From NCBI GenBank assembly GCA_002373855.1, contig DFKO01000069.1:1-17372 (forward strand): a stretch of DNA of 17,372 bases, given 5' to 3'. Shown here one piece after another: positions 14,597-17,372 of the stretch. The notes beneath the pieces were generated by a model. The model made no database searches and had not been told where the DNA came from. It saw only the letters and a program-made list of their open reading frames with translations. Made by a program: the position numbers and the translations under genes. The stretch's first letter is position 1. Each line of letters starts with the position of its first letter. This stretch comes from Lachnospiraceae bacterium UBA3643 (lineage in GTDB: Bacteria; Bacillota; Clostridia; Lachnospirales; Lachnospiraceae).

Positions 14597-15436
14597 ATGA
14601 ATAAGGAAATCTGCGACAGAATAATAATTAAAAATCTTGAAGTATTTGCATATCATGGTGTGTTTGGCTTTGAAAAGCAAAAAGGACAGACCTTTTATAT
14701 CAGTGCTGTCATTTATTCGGATACCCAGAAGGCGGGGCTTAATGACAATCTTGACGATACTGTCAGTTATGCGGAAATCTGCGAAAAAATCCATGAGTTT
14801 AATGAGAAAAATGCTTTTGATCTGATCGAGACTGCTGCTGAAAAGCTGGCTGTATACCTGCTAAACGGTTATGAGAAAATAGCCGGGATAGAAATAGAGA
14901 TAAGTAAACCATACGCTCCTGTAAAGGAGAAGGTGGAAAATCTGGCTGTAAGGATATTCAGATGCCGTCATAAAGCATATATAGCATTCGGATCAAATAT
15001 GGGAGACAGTATGGCTCTCATAGATGAGGGTATTGAAAAAATTGATAAAGATGAAAACTGCAGGGTAATAAAGAAGTCGTCTGTCATAAAGACAAAGCCA
15101 TACGGCGGTGTCGAGCAGGATGATTTCTATAATGGCGTCATTGAGATAGAGACATACTTAAAGCCGTATGCCCTCCTTGACCTGCTCCACAGGATCGAGG
15201 CAGAGGCAGGCAGAGAGCGTAAGATCCACTGGGGACCAAGGACTCTTGACCTTGATATCCTTCTCTATGACGACACTGTCATAAATGAGGAACATTTGAC
15301 GATACCTCACGGGGATATGGGAAACAGGATGTTTGTACTACAGCCTCTGGCCGAGATAGCACCCTGGGAATACCATCCCGTGACGAAAAAGACTATCGCA
15401 GAGATGAAAAAAGAACTCGAAAGCCTTAATTGTTAA
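14597..15436 (+). CDS. folB-folK: Fused dihydroneopterin aldolase and HPPK
   Basis: This 279-residue bifunctional protein carries both steps between dihydroneopterin and the FolP substrate. Residues 1-122 are FolB: AYHGVFGFEKQKGQTF with the conserved Glu (Glu26), VSYAE (Tyr59) and ISKPYAPV with the catalytic Lys104. Residues about 127-279 are FolK (hydroxymethyl-dihydropterin pyrophosphokinase): YIAFGSNMGD (128-137), KTKPYGGVEQDDFYNGVIEIET, then HWGPRTLDLDILLYDD with Asp218 and Asp220 as the Mg-ATP ligands, and LTIPHGDMGNRMFVLQPLAEIAP. A short linker joins the domains without a stop. The ATG lies 3 bp after the folP stop; its ribosome site is weak, suggesting coupling. FolB-FolK fusions are known in Firmicutes. 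It is the last gene of the folate cluster. Confidence 0.96.
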   Translation: MNKEICDRIIIKNLEVFAYHGVFGFEKQKGQTFYISAVIYSDTQKAGLNDNLDDTVSYAEICEKIHEFNEKNAFDLIETAAEKLAVYLLNGYEKIAGIEIEISKPYAPVKEKVENLAVRIFRCRHKAYIAFGSNMGDSMALIDEGIEKIDKDENCRVIKKSSVIKTKPYGGVEQDDFYNGVIEIETYLKPYALLDLLHRIEAEAGRERKIHWGPRTLDLDILLYDDTVINEEHLTIPHGDMGNRMFVLQPLAEIAPWEYHPVTKKTIAEMKKELESLNC

Positions 15437-15453
15437 CATGTTATGTATTTGTT

Positions 15454-15554
15454 AAGGGGAGGGGTGTATAGTAGCATCAGCGAGTGAAAGATAAGTTGTT
15501 TTTTACAACATAAAGTTACAGCTTATGTTTGACTAATTCCCCCCCCTTTTTTTT
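15454..15554 (+). ncRNA. Possible structured RNA closed by a G-rich/C8-T8 stem
   Basis: GGGGAGGGG (15456-15464) can pair with C8 (15539-15546), one A-C mismatch inside, extended by G-U and A-U pairs into the T-run (15547-15554), so it looks like a terminator with a 74-nt insert. Inside are GTTGT/ACAAC (15495-15499 with 15505-15509) and AACATAA/TTATGTT (15507-15513 with 15523-15529), which share bases and cannot form together. I found no convincing promoter and do not recognise a known RNA family. Confidence 0.35.
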
Positions 15555-15565
15555 ATACTTTATAC

Positions 15566-15603
15566 GAAGAGGTCCGCACTTCCCGGTGCGGACTTCTTTT
15601 TTT
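15566..15603 (+). terminator. Strong terminator of the folate cluster
   Basis: A 14-bp stem (15566-15579 with 15586-15599, one G-U next to the GC core GTCCGCAC and another at the base) has a 6-nt loop and ends in T7 up to 15603. It points with folBK. On the minus strand no T-run follows, so it is a weaker stop for the convergent rubrerythrin gene. Confidence 0.92.
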
Positions 15604-15629
15604 ACATGATTTTTTGTGAATGTTAGTTA

Positions 15630-16214
15630 TTAACCAAAGTAACGCTTAAGAAGCCCTTCGAGTGCTTTACCGTGGCGAGCCTCGTCACGTGCCATCTCGT
15701 GGACTGTGTCATGGATCGCGTCGAGACCGTTTTTCTTGGCACATGCAGCCAGGTCAAATTTACCCTGGGTTGCACCGAACTCGCAGTCAACTCTCCACTT
15801 GAGGTTGGCTTTTGTGGAAGCAGTCATGTTTTTCTCAAGGTCAGTACCGAGGAGCTCTGCAAACTTGGCAGCGTGCTCAGCCTCCTCAAAAGCAGCCTTC
15901 TCCCAGTAGAGACCAATCTCGGGATAGCCCTCTCTGTGAGCGATGCGGGCCATGCACAGGTACATACCTACCTCTGAGCACTCACCTGTAAAGTTGGCCT
16001 TGAGCTGCTCAAAGATGTACTTCTTGTCCTCATCGGATATGTCAGGATTGTTCTTTACAGTCTTGTCATAAACGCCGAATTCATGCTCTGCAGCGAGAGT
16101 GAGCTCACCCTCCACGGGTTTGAATTTATCGGAACCTGCGTGGCATACGGGACACTCATCGGGAGCCTCATCTCCTTCATGGATATAACCACAAACTGAA
16201 CAAACGTATTTCAT
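15630..16214 (-). CDS. Reverse rubrerythrin (N-terminal rubredoxin-like domain)
   Basis: This 194-residue non-haem iron protein probably reduces hydrogen peroxide and oxygen in an anaerobe's cytoplasm, with electrons from NADH oxidoreductase and rubredoxin in known cases. The N-terminus is a rubredoxin-type FeCys4 site: YVCSVCGY (Cys5, Cys8 counting from MKYV) and [10 protein letters not shown] ferritin-like diiron four-helix domain follows, with [10 protein letters not shown] and [13 protein letters not shown] as the ExxH motifs and further Glu in [11 protein letters not shown]. Classical rubrerythrin has the rubredoxin part at the C-terminus, so this is the 'reverse' type found in Clostridia. 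ATG 16214 lies 9 nt after GGAG; ATG 16220 (two residues more) is too close to it. It is divergent from mnmA and convergent with folBK. Confidence 0.95.
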   Translation of the reverse strand: MKYVCSVCGYIHEGDEAPDECPVCHAGSDKFKPVEGELTLAAEHEFGVYDKTVKNNPDISDEDKKYIFEQLKANFTGECSEVGMYLCMARIAHREGYPEIGLYWEKAAFEEAEHAAKFAELLGTDLEKNMTASTKANLKWRVDCEFGATQGKFDLAACAKKNGLDAIHDTVHEMARDEARHGKALEGLLKRYFG

Positions 16215-16255
16215 AATCATATTCTCCTTTCATCAGATAAAAAATTAGTAATAAA

Positions 16256-16285
16256 AGCATATCAAATCACTCAACTTTATATCAA
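16256..16285 (-). promoter_or_regulatory. Possible promoter of the rubrerythrin gene
   Basis: On the minus strand TTGATA (16280-16285) and TATGCT (16256-16261) are 18 bp apart, giving a leader of about 35 nt with the GGAG site. The -35 element lies within 10 bp of the mnmA -10 on the other strand, so the two genes share a compact divergent control region. Confidence 0.45.
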
Positions 16286-16287
16286 TA

Positions 16288-16296
16288 TGGTAAAAT
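16288..16296 (+). promoter_or_regulatory. Possible extended -10 promoter of mnmA
   Basis: TGG-TAAAAT (16288-16296) is an extended -10 with no clear -35. The start would be near 16303, about 43 nt before ATG 16346. Confidence 0.45.
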
Positions 16297-16345
16297 GTAG
16301 AATACGAGACTTAATTATTATTAAAAATCCCGAAAGGATATAAAA

Positions 16346-17372
16346 ATGAAGGCGCTAATTGCAATGAGCGGAGGCGTGGATTCGGCCGTGGCGGCATATC
16401 TGATGAAAAAACAGGGATATGACTGTATAGGCGTGACCATGAAGCTGTTTCAATCAGATGATGTCAAGGTAAAGGGTGAGCACAGCTGCTGTTCCCTTGA
16501 TGATGTACAGGATGCCAAGGCTGTTGCCCGTAAGCTTGATATGCCCCATTATGTATTTAATTTTGCTGACGGGTTCAGGGAGTGTGTCATAGATCATTTT
16601 GTCACGAGTTATGAAAACGGAGTGACACCTAATCCCTGCATAGAGTGTAACAGGCACATGAAATTCTTTAAGCTGTATCAGAGGGCAAAGGAACTGTCAT
16701 GTGACTACATAGTGACCGGCCATTATGCCCATATCGTGTTTAATGAGGAGACCGGCCGGTACAACCTGAAAAAATCAGGTGATGATGAGAAGGATCAGAC
16801 GTATGTCCTGTACAGCATGACCCAGGATCAGCTGGCCCATACGATATTTCCCCTGTCAGACATGAAAAAGCCACATGTCAGGGAGATTGCAGCCGAAAAC
16901 GGATTTATAAATGCCGGAAAGGCGGAGAGCCAGGATATATGCTTTGTACCTGACGGAGATTATGCAGGGTTTATTGAAAAATATACCGGCAGAAAATACC
17001 CGGCCGGGGATTTCGTGGACAGGGACGGAAATGTAATAGGAAAACATAACGGCATAATCAGGTATACGATAGGTCAGAGAAAGGGTCTCGGTATAGCGGC
17101 ACCGGAGCCGTATTATGTGACGGATATAGACGTGACAAATAATAAAGTGACACTGTCCCACGGTGAAGGCCTCTTTGCAAAAGGAGTGATCGCCGATAAT
17201 GTAAATCTGATATCCGTACCGGAGATCAAAGGTGAGATGAGAGTCGGGGCCAAGATAAGGTACAGGCACAGGGAACAGCCTGCGGTTGCGACCATGGAAG
17301 ACGGCAGGTTAAAGGTAATATTTGATGAGCCCCAGAGAGCCGCCACAAAGGGTCAGGCGCTGGTACTCTATG
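16346..17372 (+). CDS. mnmA: tRNA-specific 2-thiouridylase MnmA, 3' end outside window
   Basis: The first 342 codons of MnmA are present; the gene is cut by the window edge with no stop seen. MnmA activates the wobble uridine of Lys, Glu and Gln tRNAs with ATP and puts sulfur at position 2. Motifs seen are: the PP-loop MSGGVDS (7-13), HSCCSLDDVQDA (46-57, the clostridial variant), TPNPCIECNRHMKF (94-107) with the catalytic Cys101, VTGHYA, SQDICFVPDGDY (195-206) with the second catalytic Cys199, and YTIGQRKGLGI. The following beta-barrel domain (YYVTDIDVTNNKVTLS, IRYRHREQPA) is largely in. AAAGGA at 16333-16338 supports ATG 16346. No upstream cysteine desulfurase or iscU-like gene is visible; the opposite neighbour is rubrerythrin. 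Confidence 0.97.
   Translation, partial: MKALIAMSGGVDSAVAAYLMKKQGYDCIGVTMKLFQSDDVKVKGEHSCCSLDDVQDAKAVARKLDMPHYVFNFADGFRECVIDHFVTSYENGVTPNPCIECNRHMKFFKLYQRAKELSCDYIVTGHYAHIVFNEETGRYNLKKSGDDEKDQTYVLYSMTQDQLAHTIFPLSDMKKPHVREIAAENGFINAGKAESQDICFVPDGDYAGFIEKYTGRKYPAGDFVDRDGNVIGKHNGIIRYTIGQRKGLGIAAPEPYYVTDIDVTNNKVTLSHGEGLFAKGVIADNVNLISVPEIKGEMRVGAKIRYRHREQPAVATMEDGRLKVIFDEPQRAATKGQALVLY

Noticed and set aside
15539..15554. C8-T8 tract as a phase-variation switch
   Set aside because: It is outside any coding region and not within a recognisable promoter spacer, so slippage would not switch a gene directly.
16454..16657. Minus-strand frames inside mnmA (16454-16657, 16856-17269, 17113-17346)
   Set aside because: They are antisense shadows of mnmA, which is open on the plus strand to the window edge with all family motifs.
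1..17372. CRISPR arrays, IS elements, att sites, rRNA and tRNA genes, riboswitches
   Set aside because: I looked for regularly spaced repeats, terminal inverted repeats with transposase frames, cloverleaf-type sequences and known riboswitch cores and saw none I could support.

Overview
The window looks like chromosomal DNA from an anaerobic, low-to-mid GC Firmicute, most likely a Lachnospiraceae/Clostridia member of the Butyrivibrio or Roseburia type. The reasons are AT-rich intergenic DNA with strong GGAGG ribosome-binding sites, an N-terminal-rubredoxin ('reverse') rubrerythrin, a clostridial-style MnmA with a CCS motif, a DUF4349 lipoprotein, and secreted proteins with DUF5011, transglutaminase and GLUG-like parts. 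The genus is inference. There is no integrase, IS element, CRISPR array, rRNA or tRNA gene.

Region 1 (about 1-7660, minus strand) is one cell-surface operon read from right to left. The order is an exported PIG-L-type deacetylase with beta-helix repeats and a membrane-anchored Arg-rich tail, a transglutaminase lipoprotein, an MBOAT acyltransferase, an SGNH-like partner with Cys at the usual nucleophile position, and a small lipoprotein. The first four genes are 2 to 12 bp apart. MBOAT plus SGNH pairs normally O-acylate extracellular glycans and PIG-L domains N-deacetylate GlcNAc. I infer an envelope- or exopolysaccharide-modifying module, the best candidate here for an undescribed system.

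Region 2 (7660-9900) holds an HU gene with its own promoter and terminator, a Rossmann/methyltransferase-like protein, and on the opposite strand a two-gene unit: a 59-residue membrane protein (9702-9881) joined by an ATGA overlap to a Cys-rich protein. That unit has an 11-bp-period direct repeat where its -35 element should be.

Region 3 (9900-11845) carries a DUF4349 lipoprotein with a Tyr/Asp/Ser-rich linker and a PH-like protein ending in a DxDGDGxPD calcium-type loop.

Region 4 (11856-15603) is the folate cluster folC, folE, folP and a folB-folK fusion. It runs from GTP to dihydropteroate/dihydrofolate, but no p-aminobenzoate genes are present. It is followed by a possible structured RNA and a strong terminator.

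Region 5 (15630-17372) holds the reverse rubrerythrin gene (minus strand) and, divergently, mnmA for tRNA 2-thiolation, cut by the right edge of the window.
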